Source of the DNA: an uncultured Eubacteriales bacterium
Lineage (GTDB): Bacteria; Bacillota; Clostridia; Oscillospirales; CAG-272
Assembly (NCBI GenBank): GCA_934432725.1
Contig: CAKRZE010000010.1
Location: 1 to 64,000, forward strand
Reading direction: 5' to 3'
DNA: 64,000 nucleotides
Part shown: piece after piece, positions 8,626-17,374 of the stretch
Position numbering within the stretch: position 1 is the first letter of the stretch
Layout of the letters: each line of letters begins with the position of its first letter
The notes under the pieces: generated by a model
Told to the model about the DNA's origin: nothing
Databases searched by the model: none
The model's input: the letters and a program-made list of their open reading frames with translations, nothing else
Program-made: the position numbers and the translations under genes

Positions 8626-8865
8626 TCAAATGATCCTTTCCTCTCATCGGCATTCCCCGCGGAAAGCCCGGAAGCAGCGGCTTTTCCCAAATGCCTTTCC
8701 CGTGTGCAGGCTTGCTCTCCGGCACATTTTACGACAATTTGTGTCCTATATATGTTCAGTATACCATACTTTTTTTATTTTGTATAGAGTTTTTGTTTTT
8801 TTTCCAAATAAAAAGCTATTTTATTCGGAAAAGCGGCATCTCCCATAACGTCCGCAAGCAGGCAC

Positions 8866-8903
8866 AAACAAAAACAGCCACACTGCATATGCAATGTAGC
8901 TGT
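8866..8903 (-). terminator. Terminator of the zinc-ribbon gene
   Basis: A 15-bp stem with almost no loop (8874-8903, several G-T pairs) is followed on the minus strand by TTTTTGTTTG. It lies 20 bases past the stop of the zinc-ribbon gene. Confidence 0.85.
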
Positions 8904-8922
8904 CTGTGTATTCAGCCGAAAA

Positions 8923-9204
8923 TCACTGATTGTTCTGCTTCATCTTTGCAAAGCACTCGCTGCAAAGAACCGGTCTGTCATTGCTGGGCTGGAACGGAAC
9001 TCTTGCCTCGCCGCCGCACTGTGCGCAAGTCGTCACAAAATACTCTCTCTTGGGAGCACCTGCGTTCTTTCTTGCAGCACGGCATTCCTTGCATCTCTGC
9101 GGCTCGTTCTGGAAGCCCTTTTCAGCGTAGAACTCCTGCTCACCGGCGGTGAATACAAATTCCTTACCGCAATCCTTACATCTCAGTGTCTTGTCCTCGT
9201 ACAT
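8923..9204 (-). CDS. Zinc-ribbon protein (zf-trcl / CxxC-CxxC type)
   Basis: 93 aa with two zinc-ribbon pairs: CKDCGKEF...CKECRAARK (residues 9-42) and CAQCGG...CSECF (60-84), eight Cys in total, enough for two zinc sites. Small proteins of this type are widespread in Firmicutes; their function is unknown and nucleic-acid or protein binding is presumed. ATG follows GCGAGG. The gene has its own terminator and a candidate structured 5' leader (9240-9311), so it seems to be a separately regulated unit. Confidence 0.88.
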   Translation of the reverse strand: MYEDKTLRCKDCGKEFVFTAGEQEFYAEKGFQNEPQRCKECRAARKNAGAPKREYFVTTCAQCGGEARVPFQPSNDRPVLCSECFAKMKQNNQ

Positions 9205-9239
9205 CTTTTTTACCTCGCTTTTAAAATATGGTTAGTAGT

Positions 9240-9311
9240 TGCCCTGAACGGGTTAACACCGTCATCTTTGATCACCATCGGTAACAACGCTCTTATTAAG
9301 CTACTCGGGCA
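9240..9311 (-). promoter_or_regulatory. Candidate structured 5' leader of the zinc-ribbon gene
   Basis: On the minus strand TGCCC (9307-9311) pairs with GGGCA (9240-9244), enclosing two hairpins: GCTT-AATAA-GAGC and a longer one with arms GTTGTTACCG and CGGTGTTAAC (one mismatch). The result is a compact three-way junction ending about 36 nt before the start codon. I do not recognise a known riboswitch consensus in it. Confidence 0.45.
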
Positions 9312-9382
9312 TATATGATCTCATAATAATATGAAGATTTTCACGGCACCTCGGATTGATTCACTTCACGCAACACAACAAA

Positions 9383-9904
9383 TCACATATGCTTCCGCAG
9401 CTTAGCCTTCATACGATAGATCGCGTTATCGACTGACTTTTCCGTAATTTGAAGCGAGGCTGCAATTTGTTCGTATGACATATCTGCCAAGTAGAGACGC
9501 AACACATGCTTTTCAAGCTCTGTCAAGCCAAAGCTGTCAGAACCGAGCAACATCCGGCAGGACTCTCTGGTTATCACACCCTGCACCGGATCCGCTTCTT
9601 CATCCGGGAGAAAGGTTTCTTCAATCTGATTTTCTTTTTTTTGTTTGCGCATGATATTCAGGATACGGTTTCGCATGCAGATTTTGGAATATGCACCGAA
9701 CGTCACATTCCGTTCCTTCTCATAGGAACCGATCGCCGAATAGAGCGCCAGCATCACTTCCTGATGCAGATCATCCGGTTCAATTCCCGTTCCATACCGA
9801 CGGATTATATGCTGCATAAGCGGTTCATATACCTGCACCAATTCCGAAAATGCAGCCTCATCCCCGTTTTTTGCACGTTCCAAAAGCTCTGCTGTATCCG
9901 GCAT
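9383..9904 (-). CDS. Sigma-70 family RNA polymerase sigma factor (SigH-like)
   Basis: 173 aa, with region 2 (LVQVYEPLMQHIIRRYG ... DDLHQEVMLALYSAI) and region 4 (LTELEKHVLRLYLADMSYEQIAASLQ), no region 1 or 3. This organisation fits SigH-type or ECF-like sigma factors that direct RNA polymerase to alternative promoters; I cannot tell the regulon. A frame-compatible ATG at 9937 is excluded because the sigma-A promoter -10 element (9936-9941) covers it; the ATG at 9904 follows GGCAGGAAG and gives a normal short leader. No anti-sigma gene is adjacent. Confidence 0.88.
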   Translation of the reverse strand: MPDTAELLERAKNGDEAAFSELVQVYEPLMQHIIRRYGTGIEPDDLHQEVMLALYSAIGSYEKERNVTFGAYSKICMRNRILNIMRKQKKENQIEETFLPDEEADPVQGVITRESCRMLLGSDSFGLTELEKHVLRLYLADMSYEQIAASLQITEKSVDNAIYRMKAKLRKHM

Positions 9905-9935
9905 TCCTGCTTCCTGCCTATCATCTTCGTTAATC

Positions 9936-9963
9936 ATTATAACATTATTTTAAAATTTGTCAA
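9936..9963 (-). promoter_or_regulatory. Promoter of the sigma-factor gene
   Basis: TTGACA and TATAAT, 16 bp apart, on the minus strand. The predicted transcription start is near 9929, downstream of the ATG at 9937, which fixes the real start codon at 9904. Confidence 0.85.
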
Positions 9964-10119
9964 GTATTTTTTTAACAAATTCTGAATCCACCGAAAGCAT
10001 TTGTACAAAATAGTCAGCGCATCCCCGTCAATTTCAGACATTTTTCCGGTATTTTTGCAAATCCGCCCTGTTTCACAGGAAAAACACTTACAAAACAGCG
10101 CCGCGTTTTTCATATACAA

Positions 10120-10689
10120 TCACTGAATCAAATAATTCACTTCTCCGGACAGAAGTGCAAGCACGCCGCGGTAAACAATCTCCGGCTTGTCATTGAAATT
10201 ATATTTCATCTTTTCCACCTGCACCCGGTCATCCAAAAGGACCTTCACATGCATCCGCTCCTCATGATGGTCGATCACAATGCAGTGCAGAATAAATCTC
10301 CCGTCCGGAAGAGTCTCCTCCTCGCATTTGATCTGTGCCCCGCGCTTTTTGAAGGAAAGCAGCCGAAGCGCACTCTTGAGGCTTTTATCCTTCAGCATAT
10401 TGAGCAGGCGGCTGTCCAGCGTATCGGCAACCCGAATTCCCTGGTCGGTTATCACATACAGTTCCTCGTCTCCGTCCTTGATTTCCTGTACATTTCCCGT
10501 ATCCAGAAGCTCTGCAAAGCACTCCGCAAAATCGAAATAGTTGACAAAGCCGTCCTGCACCACAATATCATTGATATTTGTAAAGTCCAACGGATAATCA
10601 ATATGCCGAAGCAAATACAAAATGAAAATTTTTATATCGTTTTTATCCTTTAACGGTGCCTGCATAACGGCTGCCAACGCCTTTGCCAA
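10120..10689 (-). CDS. DUF4364 family protein
   Basis: 189 aa, conserved in Clostridia, predicted to hold an N-terminal winged-helix region (residues about 15-95; DKNDIKIFILYLLRHIDYPLDF is the family hallmark start) and a C-terminal alpha/beta part. The function is unknown; a transcription-factor role is a guess from the winged-helix prediction. The TTG at 10689 is taken as start because GAGGAAAGGAAG precedes it by 8 bases; an ATG eight codons later lacks a binding site. Monocistronic as far as can be seen. Confidence 0.85.
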   Translation of the reverse strand: MAKALAAVMQAPLKDKNDIKIFILYLLRHIDYPLDFTNINDIVVQDGFVNYFDFAECFAELLDTGNVQEIKDGDEELYVITDQGIRVADTLDSRLLNMLKDKSLKSALRLLSFKKRGAQIKCEEETLPDGRFILHCIVIDHHEERMHVKVLLDDRVQVEKMKYNFNDKPEIVYRGVLALLSGEVNYLIQ

Positions 10690-10798
10690 TGCAAAAGCTT
10701 CCTTTCCTCGGAAATTTCCGCCGAATCAGAAAAACACGGCTCCCCCGACCTTCTGTTCCGCAAATACGGCGATCTTTCCCAAACGCATTTCTCACAAG

Positions 10799-10836
10799 GA
10801 AAGACGGACGATGCCGACCAGCCCCGCCCGTCTTTT
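10799..10836 (-). terminator. Possible terminator of the peptide-binding protein gene
   Basis: AAAGACGG and CCGTCTTT arms are separated by 20 nt; on the minus strand the stem is followed by CCTT only. Weak candidate, about 40 bp past the stop. Confidence 0.35.
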
Positions 10837-10873
10837 ATCATATCGTTGCAATCAAGCCAGTGTCGGCTTTTTA

Positions 10874-12625
10874 TTACTGTGCATCCCCTGTCGCTGCGGC
10901 TGCCGCAGCTGCTTTTGCCTTATAATTCTTCAGCTTCACCTTGGTAAACACGGAGCTGCCGAAGCCGGAGATCTTATATCCGGAAAGCTCGCCGGAAATC
11001 AGGTATGCGCGCTGATTCACAACCAGCGGAGCGATCGGGCAGTCCTTAATCAGCATGCTTTCTGCTTCATGCAGAATAGCAGCTCTTGCAGCAGCATCCT
11101 TCTCAGCATAGGCGCGGTCGATCAGCTCATTGTATGCCTCGCTGTTATAGCCGGAGACATGCGGCATCATCGTGAAATCGTTGTTTTCCACATCGGCAAC
11201 CGCACTGCCGGAATACTTCAGCGCAAACTGTGCAAGATTCGGGAAGGCGTCGGTTGAGAGCATCTGATAATCAATCAGAATCACTTCAAAGTCGCCGTTC
11301 TGATATGCATCAATATACTGGTCATGCAGAAGATCGTATTCGTTTTCGGACTGATATGAGCTGTAGGTCAGCTTTGCTCTGCCCTCAACGGTATAACCCA
11401 GTGTTTCCCAAACGCCCTTGATATATTCAAATACTGCCGCATCCGCCTGATTATTTCTGTATGTAACCGTAATGGTGCCCTTTTTGGCGCCCGAAAGCAG
11501 AGACTCTGCCTCCGAGAGATTGGCAGAAGCGCTGATCAGCTCGCCGCTCTTTTCCGCAAACATCGTTTTGCCCTTGCGGTTTGTCTCATAAACGCCGTTT
11601 GTAATCAGACCGGTTGCCGGGGTCGCAAAGGTAAGGAGCTCTGCAATCGCCTTTCTGTCAAGAGCAATGGAAAGCGCATAGCGGACATTGGCATCGCTGA
11701 GCAGCTCGCTGCTCATATTGAACATCAGCGCAGTCTCGGACATCGTATCATAGGTCTTTGCCTGCTTCAGATAAGAGGTGCGCTCTGAAAGCGGAATTTC
11801 GGCATCATAATAGATGCTTCCGTCCAGAAATGCCTGGAAGTTTTCTTCCACTGTGGATTTGAAATTGATCGTCAGACGATACGGCGTCACGTATTTCTTC
11901 AGACCGTCATGCTCCAGATCGCGTCTGTAGTACTGGTTGCGCTCCAGAATCAGAGAATCTCCGGCAGTAAAGGAACGGATCATAAACGGACCGTTGCAGA
12001 CAATGATCTGAGAGTTGGTTGCCCAGTCAGAAGCAACCTTGTTTACGACATCCTCACGCAGCGGAACCATAGCCGGACTTGCCATGAAGTCCATAAAGCG
12101 CTCATAATCCACCGTCTGATTGAATTCCACGCGAAGCGTCGTCATTCCGACATCATAAACACCGAGGTTATCCGGGGAATCCCCTGCCTTCACATCCGCC
12201 GCGCCGACAATGTCCATCAGCATAGAGGCGGCTTCGTTATGGCTTGCGGGATCCAGAATCCGTTTAAAGGTGTATACATAATCTCTTGCCTGAAGCTGAA
12301 TTCCGTCGCTCCAGCAGGAATATTTTAATGTAAATTCAATATAGTGATTGTCTTCATCATCCACGATTTTGTAGGAATCGCAGCCCGTCTTCACGCGCTT
12401 TCCGCTCTTGTCAATGGTGAACAGCCCCTCATAAATCAAGCCGAGCACCTGAGAAGCAGCATCATCCACATATGCCGTTGCAGGATCGAAGCTGTAAATC
12501 TCGGATGAAAGATAAAGCTGAATATCGGCGCCCTTATCTTCCTCTGTTTTGCCATCGTTCGCGCAGCCCGCAAATGCCGTCAACGTCATAAGCAGACACA
12601 GGATCAGGGCAAGTGTTTTTTTCAT
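10874..12625 (-). CDS. Extracellular peptide-binding lipoprotein (ABC transporter family 5)
   Basis: 583 aa. The signal peptide ends in the lipobox LTAFAGC (Cys20), so it is membrane-anchored outside the cell. The rest is the SBP family 5 (OppA/DppA) fold: IYSFDPATAYVDDAASQVL near the N-terminus, CNGPFMIRSF in the middle and a conserved EAESMLIKDCPIAPL motif near the end. It would bind oligopeptides for uptake. No permease or ATPase gene is next to it, so it must work with a transporter elsewhere. The last 15 residues are an Ala-rich tail. A good promoter lies upstream. Confidence 0.92.
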   Translation of the reverse strand: MKKTLALILCLLMTLTAFAGCANDGKTEEDKGADIQLYLSSEIYSFDPATAYVDDAASQVLGLIYEGLFTIDKSGKRVKTGCDSYKIVDDEDNHYIEFTLKYSCWSDGIQLQARDYVYTFKRILDPASHNEAASMLMDIVGAADVKAGDSPDNLGVYDVGMTTLRVEFNQTVDYERFMDFMASPAMVPLREDVVNKVASDWATNSQIIVCNGPFMIRSFTAGDSLILERNQYYRRDLEHDGLKKYVTPYRLTINFKSTVEENFQAFLDGSIYYDAEIPLSERTSYLKQAKTYDTMSETALMFNMSSELLSDANVRYALSIALDRKAIAELLTFATPATGLITNGVYETNRKGKTMFAEKSGELISASANLSEAESLLSGAKKGTITVTYRNNQADAAVFEYIKGVWETLGYTVEGRAKLTYSSYQSENEYDLLHDQYIDAYQNGDFEVILIDYQMLSTDAFPNLAQFALKYSGSAVADVENNDFTMMPHVSGYNSEAYNELIDRAYAEKDAAARAAILHEAESMLIKDCPIAPLVVNQRAYLISGELSGYKISGFGSSVFTKVKLKNYKAKAAAAAAATGDAQ

Positions 12626-12733
12626 TGATTTTTCCTCCTAAGAACTCGCATTCCGCTTACAAACAGTCGCCGTGTACGAAGCCGCCGATGTCCGGCAGAT
12701 GCGGATACGCATGCAGAATTCAATTTCCACACT

Positions 12734-12762
12734 ATTATAGCATTAAAATTCAATTTTAGCAA
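12734..12762 (-). promoter_or_regulatory. Promoter of the peptide-binding lipoprotein
   Basis: TTGCTA and TATAAT separated by 17 bp on the minus strand, giving a leader of about 100 nt. Confidence 0.7.
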
Positions 12763-12878
12763 TGGGGAGAAACGGGCAAAAATAAAAGTTTCAAAAGTTT
12801 TATATGTTTGCACAACAGTCAACCGTATAATTTATCAATTTTGCACAACACTATAAAAAGAAGCATTGCCTCATCACG

Positions 12879-12903
12879 GGCAGCATTTTCTCAAAATGCT
12901 GCC
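12879..12903 (+). promoter_or_regulatory. Hairpin in the gpr leader
   Basis: GGCAGCATTTT and AAAATGCTGCC form an 11-bp perfect stem with a 3-nt loop, 20 nt upstream of the gpr ATG and just before its ribosome binding site (CAGGGGAA). No U tract follows, so it is not a terminator; it could affect mRNA stability or bind a protein. Confidence 0.4.
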
Positions 12904-12923
12904 GGAAAGACAGGGGAATTTCC

Positions 12924-13811
12924 ATGAATCGTCCGCAAAGCCCGTATATCAAAACAGACCTTGCCGCAGAGCTGACTTCTTCTCCCGCAAAGCGCGAAAG
13001 CGTAAGCTTCCGGGAAACGTCGGAATCCGGCATCACCATCACCCATGTGCACATCACCGATGACAAAGGCGCCCGCGCGATCGGAAAGCCGAAGGGGACC
13101 TATCTGACCCTGCAGACAGGAAGGATCTGGACGGCTGAACCGGAGACCTTTGCCGAAACCGAGCGTATTCTTGCCCGTGAAATCAAAAACATCACCCGCG
13201 CCTGCGCCCCGAAGGCTGACTGTATCCTGATTGCCGGGCTCGGAAATCCCTATATCACCTCGGACTCCCTCGGTCCAGCCGCATTGAAGCACCTTACCGT
13301 AACCCGGCACATCCGAACGCTGGACAGCGCGCTGTTCACCAGGCTCGGCGCTGCGGAAATTGCAGCCATATCCCCGGGGGTTGTGGGGCAGACCGGCATC
13401 GAGACGCTGGAGCTGATCCGCGGAGCCGTTGAAACCGTTCACCCCTCCGTGCTGATCGTAATTGACGCCCTTGCCTCCCGCAGCCCGGACCGCCTTTGTG
13501 CCACCGTGCAGCTAAGCGACAGCGGGCTTGAACCCGGCTCCGGCATCGGCAACCGCAGAAAAGCCATCAGCCCCGAGACCGTGGGCGTTCCGGTCATCGC
13601 AATCGGAGTGCCGACCGTTGTCAGCTCCTCCACGCTTGTTTACGACGCGCTGGAAAAAGCAGGAATCGAAGCCGTTTCCCCGGCACTTCACGAAGTGCTG
13701 GAAAACGGAAAAAGCTTTTTCGTTTCTCTGAAGGAGTGCGACACCGCCGTGGCAGAGCTCGCCCGTCTGATCGGCTGTGCCCTGAATCACGCATTTGAAA
13801 AAGAAGACTGA
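12924..13811 (+). CDS. gpr: Germination protease GPR
   Basis: 295 aa, aspartic-type endopeptidase of peptidase family A25. It is made in the forespore as a zymogen and degrades small acid-soluble spore proteins during germination. Family features: RTDLAAE-like start (KTDLAAELTSS), GLGNPYITSDSLGPAALKHL, ISPGVVGQTGIETLELIRG, and VIDALASR..LCATVQLSDSGLEPGSGIGN. Followed by spoIIP on the same strand, a standard arrangement in sporulating Firmicutes, but with a 598-bp gap here. Confidence 0.96.
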   Translation: MNRPQSPYIKTDLAAELTSSPAKRESVSFRETSESGITITHVHITDDKGARAIGKPKGTYLTLQTGRIWTAEPETFAETERILAREIKNITRACAPKADCILIAGLGNPYITSDSLGPAALKHLTVTRHIRTLDSALFTRLGAAEIAAISPGVVGQTGIETLELIRGAVETVHPSVLIVIDALASRSPDRLCATVQLSDSGLEPGSGIGNRRKAISPETVGVPVIAIGVPTVVSSSTLVYDALEKAGIEAVSPALHEVLENGKSFFVSLKECDTAVAELARLIGCALNHAFEKED

Positions 13812-14409
13812 GTCCGGCTCTGCCAAGGTTCCGATCCTGCCGCAGCCCGGACCGGTCCCGGTATTTCTTCATCCCTCCCGCGCTGCTCGGTCAAAGCGAT
13901 TATGCTCCGGCAGCTCTTTTCCCTGTCCCCTCCCCCCCGGTCCGACCTCTCCCCGGCACTTCTGCACCTCCCGTGCCAAGAAACGGAGTTATGTTCCCCG
14001 GTTTTCGGCAGCAACCGGGCGCGGTCCGGCGGTTCTTTGCCCGCCCACATCCATACGGTCCGCCGCTCCCGCCTGAATCTGCACACTGCCTGCGGAAGCC
14101 GATACCCTTTGCTCCTCCGAAAAGTCCTCCCCCTGTTTTCGGACCGTCCGCCCCGAACGGTCCACGCCATACCGTCCGCACCTCCGTTCCCGTGCCGCAA
14201 TTTTTGCCCTGCACGTTCCCGCAAAACCTGCCGCATACCGGCATACCCGAAATGACGCCCGCATACAATAGTCTGCGAAGCGGTGCAAACGGAAAGCGGC
14301 AAATGCACTCCGATTTGCGCCCCGAGCTGCCGCGGTCCCGAACGCCGCATGCCGCAGGCGGAACCGGAAGCATTCGGAAAACAGCGTCAAACCCGGAGGA
14401 GGGAGTCAT
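13812..14409. other. 598-bp C-rich spacer between gpr and spoIIP
   Basis: Strongly C-over-G on the plus strand with runs such as C9 at about 13930. Open frames here are random-looking with no ribosome binding site. The only element seen is the spoIIP ribosome binding site GGAGGAGGGAG just before 14410. Confidence 0.6.
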
Positions 14410-15513
14410 TTGTACCGTCGTATGCTGCGGGAAACCTTATATCTGCTCAGTGCCGTTTGTCTGCTCTTGTCCGTTCTCGCCGTCCTGTGCGGCAGGCTGC
14501 TGGAATACCCCGCTGCCCTTCCGGATGACGGCACGGAAATGCAGCCTGCCTCTGCCGACACCCTGCCGACCGGTCCCGGCTCATTTCTCAGAGCCGTCAG
14601 CGAGGAATATCCGACCGCCTTCGGCGTTTACGACCTTTTGTATGCCGCGCCGGTCAGATACCCGGATGAAACCGCCGAAAGCCAGACGCCCGAGCCCCCT
14701 CCGGAGGGCAGCATCCCGATTGTGCCGCGCGATCTGAGCCGAAATCAGCTGCCGCAGCTTTTGTATCTGAGCAATGAAACCGATTTCACCCCGGATCCGA
14801 GCGCGCTGGTGCAGGCGGCATGCAGAATCGACACCGGAGCTGCCGCTTCGGTCCGGGAAGAGCACGCGGACGATCCGCTTGTACTGATTCTCCACACGCA
14901 CGGCACGGAATCCTATCTTGAGGAAGGCGCCTCCTATGCCGGTGCAGACGAGAGCTTTCATTCAACCGATCCGGAAAAGACCGTTGTCGCGGTCGGACAG
15001 GTTCTTGCCGACACCCTGAACAGTCATGGAATTCCCACGCTGCACTGTCCGATCATGCACGACCTGGAGTCCTACAGCAATGCGTACCCGGCTGCGAAGC
15101 AGACCATCCTTTCCTATCTTGAGCAATACCCCAGCATCCGGTACGTTCTGGACGTCCACCGGGACGCTCTTTTGACCGAGGCGGGAGAATACATCAAGCC
15201 GCTCGTTTACGACAAGGCTTCTCCCGTTGCGCAGATCATGCTCGTCATCGGAACCAACCAGAACGGTGCCAACCATCCGGACTGGATCACCAACCTCACG
15301 GTTGCATCAAAGCTGCAAAGCAGACTGATCACACGGCTTCCTGGCGTGATGCGTCCGATCAACCTCCGCAAATCCTCGTTCAATGAGCAGTATACACCCG
15401 GCTCTATGCTGATTGAGCTCGGCTCCAACGCCAACACGCAAAGCGAAGCCAAGCGAGCTGCGGTGCTGCTCGGAGAGGAGCTGAGCGCCTTGATCGGCGC
15501 ACTGGCGCAATAG
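14410..15513 (+). CDS. spoIIP: Stage II sporulation protein P
   Basis: 367 aa, peptidoglycan amidase/endopeptidase that works with SpoIID and SpoIIM during engulfment. An N-terminal membrane anchor (residues about 8-28) is followed by a variable linker and the amidase-3-like catalytic domain: LILHTHGTESY (zinc ligand and active site), YVLDVHRDAL, VIGTNQNGANHPDW, and MLIELGSNANT. The start is TTG at 14410, 7 bases after GGAGGAGGGAG; no ATG fits. Expected to be expressed under sigma-E or sigma-F. Confidence 0.95.
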   Translation: MYRRMLRETLYLLSAVCLLLSVLAVLCGRLLEYPAALPDDGTEMQPASADTLPTGPGSFLRAVSEEYPTAFGVYDLLYAAPVRYPDETAESQTPEPPPEGSIPIVPRDLSRNQLPQLLYLSNETDFTPDPSALVQAACRIDTGAAASVREEHADDPLVLILHTHGTESYLEEGASYAGADESFHSTDPEKTVVAVGQVLADTLNSHGIPTLHCPIMHDLESYSNAYPAAKQTILSYLEQYPSIRYVLDVHRDALLTEAGEYIKPLVYDKASPVAQIMLVIGTNQNGANHPDWITNLTVASKLQSRLITRLPGVMRPINLRKSSFNEQYTPGSMLIELGSNANTQSEAKRAAVLLGEELSALIGALAQ

Positions 15514-16039
15514 CGGAGCAATGCACTTTGCCGCACATCCCCGAAACGAACGGCGCGAGGAACGGTCGTCAGACTGACTGCCGTCCGGAGAAAGCAGCGC
15601 AGTACGCCTGACCGATCCGATCGATCGCGGAACCGCACCTCCCGCCGTCTGCCGATTCCTCCCGGACAAAGCGAAAGACGCGGGATACCGTACCTTCCGC
15701 CGCGCACCGTCAAAAAGGACGGGCTGATTGAGCGGAGCAGGCATGTGCCTCCGCATTTCACCGTGCATCAAACCAAGCCGGGCAAAATGAAAGGCATGGG
15801 GCGCCGGGGCTGCCGTCCCTTCATCCGAAGAAAACCGGTCGGCTCTGCTCCGTCCGACAGCGGAGAGCCGCTCTGTCATGCGGATCAGAATCGCTCATGC
15901 CGGAAAAGCGCTGCTCCGGGCCGCCCCGTGCCTACCTCGCCGCACCCGTGCGAGGCTTCATTCAAATAAATAAAAAACGCCCGCCGGGGGCGTACAGCCG
16001 AAAGGCTGACAGACTGTCAGAAAAGAAAGGACGCTTATC
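15514..16039. other. 526-bp spacer with a minus-strand terminator
   Basis: GC-rich, no credible gene. A terminator for minus-strand transcripts lies at 15967-15993. Otherwise nothing recognisable. Confidence 0.6.
15967..15993 (-). terminator. Intrinsic terminator, minus strand
   Basis: On the minus strand ACGCCC-CCGGC-GGGCGT is followed by TTTTTATTTATTTG. The nearest upstream minus-strand gene is the HAD phosphatase ending at 16405, so the transcript would run 410 nt antisense to the 137-aa gene before stopping. Confidence 0.8.
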
Positions 16040-16453
16040 ATGAAAACCGTTTTTTCCTTCATACGAATCGCCGTGCGCTGCACCGCCTCTCTGCTCCTTT
16101 CGGCACTGCTTCTTTCCGTCCTGTTCACCGGGATGCCGACCCGGACGGACAGGCTTCTGGAGAGCATTCCGGAAACGCCGTTTTTCCGGTATACCAGAAC
16201 CGGAAACTACCGCGGCAGACTTTATTGCCTCGGCATCACCTTCGGCATCAATATGAGCAGCATGCAGCCGTTTCTGGACAGGCTGAACCGCACGGAAAAC
16301 CAATGCGAAGCAGCCGGCTCTCCCCTGCTTGCCGAAGGTCTTCAGAACACCGCGGACAGCGTTGCCGATGTCCTGCGCCGCCTTTTTGGCGCCGGTGCCG
16401 AGGCTCAGGAAAACATCGCAGAAAACGCCTCCGACATAGCCTCCACCAGATAA
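16040..16453 (+). CDS. Small membrane-anchored protein of unknown function
   Basis: 137 aa. The N-terminus has a positively charged start and a hydrophobic segment (residues about 12-31), consistent with a signal anchor; the rest is soluble with an acidic, Ala-rich C-terminus. GAAAGGA lies 8 bases before the ATG, which argues that the gene is real. It overlaps the convergent HAD gene by 49 bp. Position after spoIIP might hint at a sporulation role, but I do not recognise the family. Confidence 0.6.
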   Translation: MKTVFSFIRIAVRCTASLLLSALLLSVLFTGMPTRTDRLLESIPETPFFRYTRTGNYRGRLYCLGITFGINMSSMQPFLDRLNRTENQCEAAGSPLLAEGLQNTADSVADVLRRLFGAGAEAQENIAENASDIASTR

Positions 16454-17208
16454 TCGGGACGCTCCTCCGGCTCTGCCTGCTCCGCCTCGTCCCTTGTCGT
16501 TTCCCCGGTCAGTGTCAGAACCGCCGTCACGCCGTTTCTTCTGCCGAGCGCGATGTCCGTATACAGGCGGTCCCCGAAAATAACCGCATCCTCCGGCTGT
16601 ACGCCGGTCAGCTCACATATCATATCAAGTGCGCTTCGGCACGGTTTTCCGAAAAATACCGGCGTTTTCCCGGTCGATGCCGTAATCAGCGCGGCAATGG
16701 CTCCGCTGTCCGGAATAAATCCGTCCTCCGTAGGGCAGTTGAAATCCGGGTGCGTTGCCAGAAATTCCGCGCCGCTGCGGATCAGACGGCAGGCATGCTC
16801 CAGCTTGCGATACGTCAGCGTTGTGTCAAAGCTGGTCAGAACAATATCCGCCTGCTCCTTCAGAACGATTCCGCACTGCTTAAGCTGCTCCTCCAGTTCA
16901 GGCGTCCCCACCGCATACACGGGTTTTCCCCGGCGGTGTCTCAAAAGAAATTCCGCAGTCACATCGCCGGAGGTCAAAACCTCCCCTTTCTGCGGAGCAA
17001 ATCCCATCTTTTCAAGCTTTTCATAATAGAACGCAGGATTATGTGAGGCATTGTTGGTGAAAAACAGGACTTTTCTGCCCTCCGCACGCAGTCTGCGAAC
17101 AAAATCGACAGCTCCCGGAAGCACGGAATTTCCAAGATACAGCGTTCCGTCCATATCAAATACAAAAAGGCGTTTTCTTTTCAGAACAACAGACAGCGGC
17201 TGCTCCAT
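16405..17208 (-). CDS. HAD-IIA family hydrolase (NagD / p-nitrophenylphosphatase type)
   Basis: 267 aa. HAD motif I FVFDMDGTLYLG at the N-terminus, motif II in VLFFTNNASHN, and motif IV IFGDRLYTDIALGRRNG near the C-terminus; the C2 cap between them defines subclass IIA. These enzymes dephosphorylate small phosphometabolites (for example 2-phosphoglycolate, nucleoside monophosphates); the substrate is not deducible. I chose ATG 17208 (MEQPLSVV), which follows GGGGGGAACAG; longer frames have no motif upstream. Follows rnhB in the same direction. Confidence 0.92.
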   Translation of the reverse strand: MEQPLSVVLKRKRLFVFDMDGTLYLGNSVLPGAVDFVRRLRAEGRKVLFFTNNASHNPAFYYEKLEKMGFAPQKGEVLTSGDVTAEFLLRHRRGKPVYAVGTPELEEQLKQCGIVLKEQADIVLTSFDTTLTYRKLEHACRLIRSGAEFLATHPDFNCPTEDGFIPDSGAIAALITASTGKTPVFFGKPCRSALDMICELTGVQPEDAVIFGDRLYTDIALGRRNGVTAVLTLTGETTRDEAEQAEPEERPDYLVEAMSEAFSAMFS

Positions 17209-17374
17209 ATCTGTTCCCCCCGTTTCTTTTCTGCCGTCAGATCGGCTGCCAAGACGCTTTGCCGCGCCTCCTCCGCACCGTTTCTTGCCAAAATCCCCGG
17301 AACCCCGCCGGTCCGTCCCTTGCCGTTTCAAAGGAACAAAACCGCCATGCGCCGGCACGGAGCGGACAGACACA

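Larger units (their letters stand above)
12626..12923. other. Divergent spacer between peptide-binding lipoprotein and gpr
   Basis: AT-rich compared with other gaps. It holds the lipoprotein promoter (12734-12762) and, near gpr, a hairpin (12879-12903). A clear sigma-G promoter for gpr could not be assigned. Confidence 0.5.

Noticed and set aside
13812..14409. Protein-coding frames in the gpr-spoIIP gap
   Set aside because: Several frames are open but Pro/Arg-rich, without start signals; considered chance.
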